From contig NC_134033.1 of assembly GCF_964204645.1 (NCBI RefSeq), positions 6,852,231 through 6,916,230 of the forward strand: a DNA stretch of 64,000 nt, read 5' to 3'. Below are positions 1 through 11,810 of this stretch, in pieces; positions within the stretch are counted from its first letter, which is position 1, and every line of letters starts with the position of its first letter. This DNA comes from Tubulanus polymorphus. Taxonomy: Eukaryota; Nemertea; Palaeonemertea; Tubulaniformes; Tubulanidae. Position numbers and translations under genes: made by a program. The notes beneath the pieces are model-generated. The model had not been told where the DNA came from. It ran no database searches and was given only the letters and a program-made list of their open reading frames with translations.

Positions 1-3000
1 ACAAATTGATGTTAATGAAAATCAATATTAATGTCCATATTGTAAAAAATACATTGATAAATCTCAAAAATCGCGTCATGAAAAATCTTCAAATCATATA
101 AAAAATGTTATAGATTTTGAAACTTCAGAAAATTCCAATGAAAGAAAAGAACGATTAGAAAATATGAATGTGGATGAAATAAAATGTGAAGTTTGTAATG
201 AATTTATAGTTAAAAGGAATTATAGTAGACATCTCGAATCACAAAAACACCATCAAAATTTGAGTAATTATGTTTTAGGAAAAGATTATTTCGATGATAA
301 ACCTCAAAAAGTAAAAAAACCAACTTCAAAAACTAAATCCATTTCAAATAAACCTTACATGGAAAATGTTAGAAATTATATTGATTCACTAGAAATAAAA
401 GATACAATTGAAATATCAGAAACATTACGTAGTAAAATTGGTCCTGCAGCTATTATATTTAGATTTTTTAAAGGTACAACAATAGAAGATTATAGTAAAT
501 TTAATGAAATAATAGAAAAAATACTAGATTTGATAACAGATGTTGAATATCCAAAAATTAGTATCTCTGGGAAAGTAAGTTTTTTAAAGTCAGAAGAGAA
601 AATGGATTATAATATTCAAACACTCTCTGAAGAAATAATTTCAAAAACGCAAATAAAAGAGAAGTTAGAAAAAATATTTAATGAATTTAAACGTCATATT
701 GAAGAAAGATATTTTGAGGGTTCTGGTTTATCATTAAATGAAATTATATTTTTAAATTTAAATGTTTATAATACAAAAAGGAATAAAACATCAAAAAGTA
801 AAACAATGTTTAAAAATGATTCAAACTTTACAACAGAAAAGGATATTAAAGCATCATCTTATATTAAATTACCATTTACAACAAAAGCAGTAATAAATGT
901 TCAAAATGAAGATAATAAATGTTTTCTATGGTCAATTATTAGTTGCTTACACCCCACAGAAGATATTACGCATAGTTTTAGTAAAACAAATTACCGGAAA
1001 TATGAAACATTATATAAAATTGATCAATATCTATAAAAATGATACCCAAAATAGAAAAAATTAATAAGTTAAAAATAAATGTATTCGAATTAATGCAATT
1101 ACCAAATACAAAAGGTGAAAATATTAAAGATTATACTTTGGAAGCTTTATATTTAACATAATATTATGATGATGAAAATGCTATAGATTTGTTATATTAC
1201 AAAAAAGATGAAAATGAACATTATATGTGGTTAAAACAAATTGATTTATTCTTTAGAACAGAAAGTGATTTTAACAGTCATAAAATTTATCTATGTAGAA
1301 AATGTTTATCTAAATTTAGAACTGAGAATGCGTTACTAAAACATAAAAGAATTATGTGATAATAAAGATTTTTGCAAATTAATAATGCCAACAGAAAAAG
1401 ATTATAAATTGAAATTTACTAATCATAAATTTAAAAATATTGTTCCATTTGTAATTTATGGGGATTTTGAATTAACTGATCAAGATAGAAAAGAAATATA
1501 TAACAAAAAGCAATTATTAAAATCAATGCATAAAGGAAATGAATTAAATGAAGACACAACACAAGACCCGCCAATTATAAATACAATTTAAAAAGTTCAT
1601 CAAAGAGCTGGCTTATGGAATTTACATCAAATCAAATTATCCCGAATCATATGAAAGTCAATATATTTCTTTTAGAGGTGAAAATGTAGTTAATGATTTT
1701 TGTGACAAAATGATTGAATTAGAAAGTGATTTTGCAAAATTATTAAACAAAAATAAAAGAATAGTTATGACAAAAGAAGATGAAATTGATTTTAATTATG
1801 CAACTCATTGTTGTTATTGTGAAAAACGTTTTTATTCATTTGATAAAAAAGTTAGAGATCATGATCATTTAAATTCAAAATATCGTGGAGCTGCTCATGA
1901 AGATTGCAATTTACAAGCTAAGAAAGTTAATTTCGTACCAATATTATTTCATAATTTATCAGGCTATGATACCCATCTATTTATAAAACAATTATCGGGA
2001 AAATTGGGTGCAATTAATCAAGAAATAAAAGAATATAATGCTATGAATGGGGTAAATGTAAGAAAATATGATTTAAAACTATTAGCTAAAACATCTGAAA
2101 ATTATATTTCATTTCAATTTGGTTGCAATAGAGTTTTAGATTCTTATAGATTTCTAGCAAGTTCATTAGATAATTTATCAAAAAGTTTAGTTGATAATGA
2201 TTTTGTTATAACTCGATATTATTATCCAAATGAACAAGATTTTAAATTATTGAGATATAAAGGTGCAATTCCTTATTCATTTTATAAAACACACAATGAT
2301 TTTAATGTAACAGAATTATTAAAAGATCAATTTTATGATCAATTAAAAGAGGAGTATGTGAAAGACGAAGTGTTTAATAGAACATTAAATATTTGGAACC
2401 ATTTTAAGATGAAAAATCATGGTGAATTAGTTGATTTATATTTAAAATCAGATGTGATGATATTGGCTGACATATTTGAAAAATTTAGAGAAGTTAATTT
2501 AAATCATTTTAATGTTGATTCTTGTTATTGTTATTCAAGTCCTGGTTTAACCTGGAAATGTGGTTTAAAATATACAAATGTAGAATCAGATTTATTAAAA
2601 GAACCAGACTGGTTTTATTATTTGAAAAATCAATTAGAAGTGGAATTAGTGGTGTTATGGGAGATAGATATTTTAAAGCAAATGATGAATATAAATTATT
2701 ATGATGCAACCTCAACCATACAAAAATTTTATATTAACAGAAGTTGAAAATGGTGATAAAACTGATTGGGAAAGCGCAATTGCGAGTTTAAAAGATGAAG
2801 CACCAAATGGTTATTTCTTTGTAGTTGATTTAGAATATCCTGAAAATATAAAGTTTAAAACAAGAAACTTACCTTATTGCCCAGAACATTTAACCGTAGA
2901 TGATAGTTATTTAAGTGAATACCAGAAGAAAATAAAACCGAAAGATCATGTTTTTACAGAACAATTAATACTTACTCAAAATAATAAATACAATTATATT

Positions 3001-4989
3001 GTTCATTATAGAATGTTAAAATTTTATCTAAAACAAGGAATGAAATTAAAGAAAGTACATAGATATATTGAATTTAATCAATCGAAGTGGTTAGAAAAAT
3101 ATATAGATTTCAATACTCAACAGAGAACCATATCAAAAACAGATTTTGAAAAAGATTTCTTCAAATTAATGAATAATAGTTTTTATGGTAAAACATGCGA
3201 AAATATTAGAAATAGAAATGATATTGAATTAGTAAATAATTCCGAAAGATTAAGACATTTACAATCAAGTCCTAGACATTTAGGAAATAAAAGATTTGAA
3301 GATTATTTAACAGCAGTTAAATTAAAAAGAACGTCAATGAAATTTAATAAACCTATATTCATTGGTTCAACTGTTTTAGAAGTATCAAAATTATTAATGT
3401 ATGATTTTTATTATAATGTTTTACAACCACTTTTTGGGGAAAAGCATATTGAAATATTATATTTTGATTCTGTAACAGCTGAAACCCCAATATTATTAAA
3501 ATGTAATGATAAAATATTGATAAGAAGAATTTCAGAAATAATTGCAAAACAAAATGAATGTTATATTTCACATGGTGAAAAAGAATTAATACAAATAAAT
3601 GGATTAATGGATTTTTGGACAAGAAATGGATGGAAAAAATTAAAGAATATTATTAGGCATAAAACAAATAAGAAAATCTATAGAGTTAGAACTAAATTAG
3701 GGTTTGTAGATGTTACAGAAGATCATAGTTTAATTAAACGAAATGGTGATGAAATAAAACCAACTGATATAAAAATTGGAGATGAATTATTACATAAAAG
3801 ATTTTTCCAAAGAATGAATCATATGTCATTCGACGAAATTATTGATAATATTTATAATATAGAACCTGAAACATAAGAAGAAAAAGAATATTTTATCAAA
3901 GGATTTTTCATGGGTGATGGTTCAGCAGGTGTGTATAAATATGTTTGGGGTAATAAATATTGTTGGTATTTATGCAATCAAGATTTGATATTATTTGAAA
4001 GAATAAAGAAATATTGTGAAGAAGTTTATCCAAATAAAACATTTAAAATCATGGATGTTATGAAATCATCAGCAGTTTATAGAATACTTGTAAATAATCC
4101 TAAAGATTTTGCTATAAAATATAGTGATGAATTATATATTCATGCAATAGTGAAAAGTAATACTTCAACTAAAGAAAAGATAGTTCCAGATTATGTATTA
4201 AATGCAAAAAATAATTTAAGAAAATGGTTCTTCATTGGATTCTACGCAGCAGATGGTGCTAAAAAATTTACAAAGGATAAAAAGATAACCTTTGCACAGA
4301 AAGGAAAAGTTGCTATATCAGGGTTAAATATATTATGTAATTCATTAGGCTTCAATATGAATATTGGATTGATTAAATCTAAACCAAATTGCTTTAATTT
4401 AAGCCACACAGAAAAAGATTTAACTGAAGAAGTTAAAGATTTATTTGAAATATATAACCCAACAGATTATGTTTATGATTTATCAACTGTAGATGGCACA
4501 TTTAACTGTGGATTTCTATTAATTTGCTTCAATACTGACAGTTACATACTAAAAATCAAGACAAATGACATATCAAAAGACTTAAAAACATTAAAACATC
4601 ATTTTGATTTTAGCAATTATCCCAAAGATCATGAACTGTTTAGCAATGATAATAAAAAGATTCCTGGTAAGTTTAAAGATGAATTAGGGGGTGATGAAAT
4701 GATTGAATTTGTTGGGATAAGAAGTAAAATGTATAGTTACAGAACAAAAGATCATGAAGCTAAAAAGTTAAAAGGAATAACAAAACATGTGGTTGATAAA
4801 CATATAGAATTTCAAGATTATATAAAGTGTTTATATAACTCAATTGTAATGAAACATAAAATGAATTGTTTAAGATCAGAAAATCCCGAGATGTACATTA
4901 ATGAAGTTGAAAAAACTAGTTTGAATCCATTTGATGATAAAAGGCATATTTTAGATGATGGAATAAAAACATTACCTTATGGCCATTAA
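1..4989 (+). pseudogene. POLB: Polinton protein-primed family B DNA polymerase, element A, intein-containing and broken
   Basis: This is the remnant of the long Polinton polymerase that would replicate the element by protein priming. The start lies just before the window. An in-frame stop at 29-31 falls in the first C2H2 finger, and a second finger (CEVC...HLESQKHH) is at about 188-252. Exonuclease motif I (YGDFE) is near 1459-1473. An endonuclease VII-like Cys/His box (CYCEK ... DHDHL ... CN) lies at 1810-1910, exo II (NLSGYD) near 1950 and exo III (SDVMILAD) near 2450. Breaks occur near 1036, 1340, 1590 and 2620. Polymerase motif A, present in the other copies as DANNLYGWAM, is deleted around 2700. 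Motif B (NNSFYGK) is near 3175. Motif C is split by an intein at 3469-4533. The C-terminus is about 25 residues shorter than in B and C, and its stop overlaps the stop of the opposing gene. The enzyme is dead. Confidence 0.9.
3469..4533 (+). other. Intein with LAGLIDADG endonuclease inside POLB motif C
   Basis: The reading ...ILYFD is interrupted before TDSYILK by 355 codons in the same frame. The insert begins with Ser in an N-terminal splicing block (SVTAETPILLKC), has a block B with the TxxH signature (VTEDHSL, about 3712-3735), and carries two endonuclease motifs, GFFMGDGSAG (about 3901-3930) and GFYAADGA (about 4237-4260). It ends with VYDLSTVDGTFNCGF...CFN followed by Thr. The usual penultimate His is Phe here. 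Elements B (about 32040) and C (about 52580) read YFDTDSY without an insert, giving the empty site. From memory of the family, this is the pol-c site used by archaeal and giant-virus polymerase inteins. A single in-frame TAA at 3874-3876 breaks it. Confidence 0.92.
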
Positions 4990-5493
4990 AACAGAAAATC
5001 AATATCATCATACTCGAAATCACTATTGGTTTCTTCTTTTTCTTTTAATTGTTCTTGTATAATTTGTTTAGGTTCTTCCATTTCATTTTTCTCATTTAAA
5101 TAAAGTTCTATCTTGTACCACATTTCATCTCGCTCTCTTTGTTTCTTTTTGTTTGTTAATTCGTCAAATGGAATTATAATATCGATGTTTAAATAATTTA
5201 CAATCTTATTTGAAAAGAATTCACAATTAATTGAATCTGTTATTCTATTTTCCAAATGATACATTAATATTTGTTTGAATGTTTTTTTATATTTTCCAAA
5301 TCTTCTTCTGTTAATTTAGGTTTTTCATAATAATCGTTAAATAATAAATATAAATACATTTTCTTTTTTTTGTGTTAAATGTTGATGGAATAATTGTTTT
5401 TATAATATCTTTTTTAGTTATTTCACCATTTTTATGTTCTATTATTTTCATTTTTTCAAGCCATTGCTTATATTCTGGTGTATGATCTTCCAT
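4986..5493 (-). pseudogene. Hypothetical Polinton gene opposing POLB, frameshifted
   Basis: This minus-strand reading starts with MEDHTPEYKQWLEKM at 5493 and continues, after frameshifts near 5370 and 5265, into a charged, glutamate- and lysine-rich C-terminus ending in FEYDDIDFLF. It would be about 165 residues long. I do not recognise the family. Its stop overlaps the POLB stop, so the two genes converge with no gap. Elements B and C have no equivalent at this place. They instead carry a small gene in the same direction as POLB. It might be a second domain of the zinc-finger protein just upstream, from which it is separated by one in-frame stop. Confidence 0.5.
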
Positions 5494-5511
5494 AGAAAAT
5501 ATCTTAAATAT

Positions 5512-5968
5512 TTAATCTAGATATTTTAATTTTGGTTCTATAAGAATATCTCTAGTTTTTTCATCACCCCATAAATTTTTTTGCCATCCAAATTCATTAC
5601 AAAATATCACAGGACCTTCTTGTCTTAAGTACTCATAAATACATTTTGGGCATTTTTGTCTATCATCTCTTAGTAATAGAACTTCATTTAGCTCTTGGTA
5701 TTTTCTTACGTTTTCTTTATGTTTTATTGTTCTATTATGTAGATTTGAATTACTTGTTGTAATAATCAATTTACAATATTTACAATAATATGTTTTTCTT
5801 GTTAATTCATTATATTGTTTTTCTAACTTTTCAACTGTTTCTTTATTATCTGGTAACGTTTTCTCATATTTTATTTTTTCTAATAAACTATTTTTTCTTT
5901 CATTGAATTCAGTTTCAAATTTATTAGAAATTTTATCTATATGTGCTTTACGAAATTGATGATTCTCC
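5512..5968 (-). pseudogene. Multi-C2H2 zinc-finger gene of element A, 3' part
   Basis: This is the downstream part of a minus-strand gene cut by the Gypsy element. Reading from 5968 there is the end of one finger (NHQFRKAH), a coiled-coil-like lysine/glutamate stretch, a C2H2 finger (CKYC ... HNRTIKH) and a Cys pair CPKC with a later Cys. It ends at a stop at 5512-5514. The reading frame is continuous across the LTR junction with 13195-13542 once one copy of the 4-bp duplication CTCC is discounted, which proves that the retrotransposon landed inside this gene. Its function is probably nucleic-acid binding, by inference from the fingers only. Confidence 0.7.
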
Positions 5969-6456
5969 TGTCACCCTGATATAATTTGCATATTTCATAA
6001 TCATATAGATCTACAATGTCATATCGAACAGTTCATAACATTTCATAGCTCTACTACATATTATTAATAATAATAATGATAATAATAATAATATAGTATA
6101 ACTTATGACTATAGTGTCAATATGTGCTTTAAGGTCGTAATCAACATGTGACATTACTCAACATGTTTTCACGATAATTAGCTATAATCAGTGCTCATCG
6201 ATAATTAATTAATGTCTCTCAAACATGTCACTAGGTGCGTCCTGATGTCTACAACTTGTCTGACACACGTTATACTCATGATTCTGTATATAAAGACTAT
6301 GTAAAGCTATGATAATCATTCTCATTCCGGGATGCAATAAAGATTGTACATATAAGGTTTAACTGCCTTGTTGTTCCTGATGGATGGAATCCTGTACCGC
6401 TGGTGTAAATGCTAGTTCCCCAGCCAGCCTGCCCATACAACAACCAGCCGGTTACA
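5969..6456 (+). repeat. Gypsy 5' LTR
   Basis: The LTR runs from TGTCACCCTG to GCCGGTTACA. It contains an AAT microsatellite near 6062-6090, a TATA box TATATAAAG at 6287-6295 and a polyadenylation signal AATAAA at 6336-6341. It matches the 3' LTR except for a few substitutions and small indels, for example about 16 bases missing around 6235-6275, so the insertion is not brand new. Confidence 0.95.
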
Positions 6457-6911
6457 GATGGCGGAGAACCGGCTTTACCTTCACAGATCGACGGTTACAG
6501 ATGGTGGAGAACCCAAATTTAAGTCCTCGTGACTTACACAAGTACAGATGAAGCTGCTGATATACGGATTATGACTGAAACATACCACAAAATAGAAGAT
6601 CGCATTCAACTACACTTGCGACAAGACCGTGCTGATCGCCGAAATCGCTGCTGTTTTGGTGGATACAACACATTATGGTAACTTGTTGTCAGCCATAGGT
6701 AATATAATTGTATCTTCATCTCGAATTAGCGGTCGGATATTGAGTATAGGAAATTATAGCTCTTTGAGTTTGGGAGCATTACTGTGTAGTTGAGCAGTTT
6801 GATACATATCTCAAGTTTCGATTGTTCAATTCAAAGCATTTTTCTAGCAAACATTATTCATAATCAGTTTCATTTCGTTCTGTACACTTACGTGGTATAC
6901 ACTTCAAAAAG
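6457..6911 (+). other. Gypsy leader without recognisable gag
   Basis: These 455 bases between the 5' LTR and the protease reading hold no open frame of note and no convincing tRNA primer-binding site. A short phrase (GATGG.GGAGAACC) occurs twice, at about 6457 and 6497. A full Gypsy element would have about 1 kb or more of gag here, so gag has been deleted or lies in a lost segment. Confidence 0.6.
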
Positions 6912-7928
6912 ATGAAGCGCATACATTGTAGTAAGGATGTTTGTCGCAAAGAAGTATCTCGATTATGGGTACCTGATATCAATGCGGTTGATATAAGCTT
7001 AGTTTCAGGGTTGAATCGGAATATTATAAACGTTGATATTAATAAACACTCCCAACGAGCATTAGTCGATACAGGTGCATCAATTTCATGTATTGCTAGA
7101 TCAACGGTCGAAGGATGTATCAAAAATCCCATATATAGTCATTCGGATATAAACATTATTAGAGGAGTTTGTGGGGAAGCACATTCAGTAATTGGTAGAA
7201 TTGATGTACCCATTTGCATTCAATCTCATGTATTAACACATAAGTTTTATGTATTCGATAGGCTACATACAGATGTCATTCTAGGACTGGATTTTTTGAA
7301 GGAAAACAATGTGAACATTGACCTTGCATCAGGCACAATTGAATTTAAAGATGTTTCGATTCCATTAAAGATTCTTAGGAATAAACAAGAGCTGTACAGA
7401 AATAAAGCTAAAACGATTAACAGGATAGTTATTTCACCAAATACTAAACAAATAGTTCAAATAAGTGTCGATACGTTGGCGGAAGGTTCATTGGTTGTTT
7501 TTGAACCATACAACCACAAGTTATTGAATAAATGTTTAGGTGGAGGTAAAACATTATGCAAAATCACGGACGGTAAAATTTTCGCCACTATTGTGAATCC
7601 TACTAATGAACCGATTCAAATTTCAAAAGATTATGTGCTTGGATTTGCATACAATGTAACTGACGATGATTGTTTCGATTTCGCAGATGACAATACTAGT
7701 GCAAACATTTTCTCCGTTGATACTGATACACTACGAAATTATGATGAAAAAATTAAAATAGCGGAAAATTTAGGCATACAAATTCCAGAAAACTCAGGAT
7801 TGACTCTGGAACAAAAAGAGAGATTAATGTATCTAATTGGATGTAATAGGTCAATATTTGCTAGTAACTTACAGGAAATCGGCAAAACTTCATTAGTTAC
7901 CCAGAAACAACTGATGACGACCCTATAA
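6912..7928 (+). CDS. pol: Gypsy pol N-terminal part: retropepsin and linker to reverse transcriptase
   Basis: The reading of 338 codons contains the aspartic protease active-site motif LVDTGAS at residues 51-57. The second strand motif VILGLDFLKENN is about 70 residues later, as expected for a retropepsin that matures the polyprotein. The C-terminal third is the connector to the reverse transcriptase. A frameshift ends the reading at 7928 just where the RT begins (RRPYRKSPH in the next frame). The start at 6912 is simply the first ATG; the natural N-terminus was probably gag-pol. The reading is broken and non-functional as a whole pol gene. Confidence 0.85.
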   Translation: MKRIHCSKDVCRKEVSRLWVPDINAVDISLVSGLNRNIINVDINKHSQRALVDTGASISCIARSTVEGCIKNPIYSHSDINIIRGVCGEAHSVIGRIDVPICIQSHVLTHKFYVFDRLHTDVILGLDFLKENNVNIDLASGTIEFKDVSIPLKILRNKQELYRNKAKTINRIVISPNTKQIVQISVDTLAEGSLVVFEPYNHKLLNKCLGGGKTLCKITDGKIFATIVNPTNEPIQISKDYVLGFAYNVTDDDCFDFADDNTSANIFSVDTDTLRNYDEKIKIAENLGIQIPENSGLTLEQKERLMYLIGCNRSIFASNLQEIGKTSLVTQKQLMTTL

Positions 7929-8037
7929 TTCGAAGACCTTATCGCAAAAGTCCACACTTGAGACAGGTAGAAAACGACTTGGTTAACTGTTAGATGCCGA
8001 TCTTATTGAACCAACTGATTCTGTTTTCAATAATCCT

Positions 8038-10362
8038 GTGGTTTTGGTCAGAAAACCAGACAATACGTATAGGTTTACTATTGATTTTAGAAAACTGAAT
8101 TCGAAGACCGTAACGCAATCATTTCCACTACCTCATTTTGATGATGTATTTGACACTATAGCCGATGCTAAACCCATGATATTTAGTAAATTAGATCTTA
8201 ATTCAGGATTTCACCCGATACCGTTACATGAAGAATCGCGTCATAAAACAGCTTTTCAAACGACACAAGGCAAAATGTGCTTCAAAAGAATGCCGATGGG
8301 AATTAAGAATGGTCCTATGGCTTTTCAGATGCTTATGTCAAAATGTTTAGGTCCTTTGAATTGGCAATATGTATTGTGTTTCATTGATGATCTAATCATA
8401 TTCTCTCAAGATTTTGACAGTCACCTAGTTCATTTATCAAATGGTTTTGAGAAGCTTAAACAAGCCGGTCTAACTGCCAAACCGACTAAGTGTGAATTTG
8501 CAGTCCCAGAAATTGAATATCTGGGTTATACCTTATCTGCTGAGGGTCTTCGTACTTGTAAAAAGAACATCGAAAAGGTTAACAGCTTTCCAGTTCCGTC
8601 CAATGTCAAACAATTACGAAGTTTTCTAGGGTTGACAAATTTTTACAGGAAATTCATTCAAAATTATGCATCAATAGTTTCTCCCTTGAATGCTTTGAAC
8701 TGTAAAGATGTGAAGTTCAAATGGACCCCTGATTGTCAGAAAGCTTTTGATACGCTTAAACAGGAATTAACTAGTGATCCAATTCTGATATTCCCTGATT
8801 TCAATTCTCGTTTCTATCTCTCGGTTGACTCTTCGGACTATGCTATTGGTTACGTTTTGTCTCAGAAAAAGAATAATTTAGAACATGTTATCGGATATGG
8901 TGGTCGCGCGTTACGTGTAAACGAAAAGAAATGGCATATTAGTGATAAGGAAGGATTAGCTTTGATTGAAGGAATTCAGAATTTTCATCCCTACCTGATT
9001 GGAAAGGAATTCACTGTGTATACTGATCGCAAAAGTTTAACGTATATTAATGAAAACCGACTAAACAAACGTATAGGACGTTGGGAATTGGCTCTTCAAG
9101 CATATAATTTTTCTGTTGAACACCGACCGGGTAAGAAAAATGGCAATTGCGACGGTTTAAGTAGACGAGATTATGATAAACCTCCTCCTCCTAGACCTGA
9201 TGATCCTTCACAAGAAACTGTTTTCACAGCAATGACAAATGGATCTCAGTCTTATGAAGTCGTGTTTGATTATACTAGCCCCGTGGTGGCTGAGTTAACT
9301 CCTGATACTTATAAGGAGATTGAACTGATTAAACCTGCTAATATAACTCACTTACAGCGGAATTGCCCTGAAGTTTGTCACATGTTGGAACATAAGTTAG
9401 ATCCATCATATGCTGTCAACGATGAAAAACTGTTTCGAAAGCTCAATTGGAGGGCCGACCAATATGGTATTATCGATGGCACGTTATATTATTTGTATAC
9501 GCCTAGAGTTACTGGTATTCCTAAAGCCGAGAAGGTCATCCCAGTTCTTGAAGTTCCTAGGTCATTACGGTCGGAAATATTGAAAGCTTACCATGATTCA
9601 TTAGTGGGAGGTTGCCACCAGGGTCGAGATCGTCTTTATGGTGTTTTACGTAATAAATATCATTGGGATTCCATGTATGAAGATTGTGGGAAATATGTTT
9701 CTACTTGTGAGAATTGCCAACAGGTCAAACGGAATTATCATAGTCATCCAACACCCTTACAACCATTACCAATTGAAGGCTTATTCTCCAGATGGCACAT
9801 TGACTTTCTTTGCAATCTTCCGGAGACACCTGATGGTAATAAGCATATTCTACTCGTGGTAGATAGCTGGAGTAAATGGCCCGAGGCTTTTCCTCTCAAA
9901 ACTCAGGAAACAACAGAGGTAGCAAAGGTTCTCTTTAAAGAGATATTTTCGCGGTATGGTGCTCCTCATTCTTTAGTCTCTGATCGCGGTAAAACATTTA
10001 TGTCTAAGTTAGTTGGAGCTCTCTGTGAATTGTTTCACGTGAAACAACATTTCACCGCTCCGTACCATCCTCAATCAAACTCAGTTTGCGAGAGAACTAA
10101 CCAGTACATTTGGCAGTCGCTTAGGTCGTATTGTAACCAGGATCAGACTAATTGGGATACGCTAATGCCAAGTGTAATGATGAGTTATAGGCATGTTCCC
10201 TCAACTGAAGGTTCAGGTTTTAGCCCTTACCACATGTTATTTGGTCAAGAAATTCGTCTACCAGACACGGCTTTAATTCCACGGCATTCGTTAGCTACTG
10301 ATCATAAGGCATACTTATCACATATATTTAAGGCAGCTGGTCATATCACGAAATATCGCTAA
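8038..10362 (+). pseudogene. pol: Gypsy pol: reverse transcriptase, RNase H and integrase core
   Basis: This 774-codon reading has RT fingers/palm (FTIDFRKLN), the catalytic motif written FIDD at about residues 115-118 (usually Y[IV]DD), and then RNase H (LSVDSSDYAIGYVLS near residue 265, with YTDRKSL near 330). The integrase HHCC finger (YHDSLVGGCHQGRDR ... CENCQ) is at about 520-565. The DDE core (WHIDFLC, VSDRGKTF, ERTNQ) follows. The reading is out of frame with the protease before it and ends in a stop at 10360-10362. Bases 7929-8037 bridge the two pol pieces and contain a stop. The RT core itself looks intact. Confidence 0.92.
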
Positions 10363-11810
10363 CGAGAATATTAAAAGAGCTCAAAATAAGTATAAAACTC
10401 AGTTCGACAGAAAGGCATTAAAACCTCAGTTTCAGATTACTGATCGCGTTTGGCTAAAAGTCATGAAAGTTAAGAAAGGAAAATCACCAAAACTGTAGAA
10501 AATACGTAGGTCCCTATTTCATTCAGTCAATAGCTAGTAAAGGGGCTTATCAATTACGAAGAATCTCTGATAACGTTTTACTCCCATCGCATGTCAATGG
10601 GAACCGTCTTAAGTTATACAAAGATCCCTCATCGCGTCCAAATTATGAAGAGGTCGCATGGGATGGTTCAACAGCTGAGGAAAACCCTGAATTATTCGAC
10701 GAGATTCATGGGCGCTTAAAATATAAACCTAGCAATTTAGCTGATACTCCAACTGACACTCAAATTTCGGCTGACGATAACAAAGATAGACCGGTAGTTA
10801 CTGAGACTTTCAATGAATCAGACATTCAGAAAATTCTACAGTACAAACTAGAAAGTGGTTTATGTAAATATCGCGTAAAATGGAAGTCAGATTTAAATCG
10901 TGGAAATTCTTGGGAATTAGGAAAATGGATCCCAAATAAACTAATTCGACACTTTCACGAAAACTATGCGGCATCAGGCAAAAAACGTAAGAAACCTTGC
11001 AAAAGTAAGTTTTTTGATCGCATTACAGACAATTCTGATAATAATCAGGGACAACAAAACGATCGAAATGAAAACGAGAATGACGTAGCAAATATTATAA
11101 TCACAAATACAGATAGATGTCAGGATAGTGAAGTAGAAATACGTGAAAAACCTAGAAGAAAATTAAATGGAACCGTAATACAGGGTGTATATGTTACTAA
11201 TGATCGCTTCCAGGAATTTGATAATCAGATGTCTAATGAAGACTCATCAAATAATGAGAATGTAAAAAGTGTATATTGTTCAGCTCGATCGAAAACTCAC
11301 CAAGATCATACGAATCAGGATAGCGTTAAGAGTAGTTCAGATTCAAGTAATGTCGCTATCGAAGAGGCTATTCGGACGGGAAATCGTCGAGCATTATGTC
11401 CATGCCCTACAGGAAAAACGGTTGTTGCTACCAAATTTCAGAATAATGTGCTATTCGTAAAATATCACCATGACAGTCCATGGTACCGGGCATCAAAACG
11501 AGATTGGTTTGAAGTAAGTGATTACGGAGAAAGTCTTGAACATGTATGGGGTATATATCATGTCATCTTGGAAAATGAAAGGCCTCCCACCGAAACCGAG
11601 CTCAAAAACATTATACCTACTGCCGCTCGAGCCGTATCAACCCGTTTCAACGACCAGGGAGTCTTAGAATACTATGTTTTATTTGGGCGGTTCGCTCCCC
11701 CTGCATGGCGGCCTTGGTATGAAACACCTCCTGGCACACAAAGTCAGTACGCTTCTCGTTTAAAATCTATTTCTTCGAAACTCAGTAGTAGCTACAGTAG
11801 GTTTTCTTAA
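10363..11810 (+). pseudogene. pol: Gypsy integrase C-terminus, chromodomain and long tail
   Basis: After the stop at 10362 the integrase C-terminus continues (FDRKALKPQF ... DRVWLKVMKV), with a break near 10495. From 10503 one frame stays open to 11810. It holds YVGPYFIQS, VNGNRLKLY and a chromodomain-like stretch at about 10830-10965 (YRVKWKSDLNRGNSWELGKW) that would tether integration to chromatin. A roughly 280-residue hydrophilic tail of unknown role follows and ends in a serine-rich stretch. The tail is longer than in most chromodomain Gypsy elements I know of. Confidence 0.8.

Noticed and set aside
2509-2715. Minus-strand 68-codon reading within POLB of element A
   Set aside because: Antisense to the exonuclease III region with no support of its own.
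7929-8037. Programmed frameshift between the protease and reverse transcriptase readings of the Gypsy element
   Set aside because: The bridging sequence also contains a stop and no slippery heptamer is evident; ordinary decay explains it, as other breaks follow downstream.
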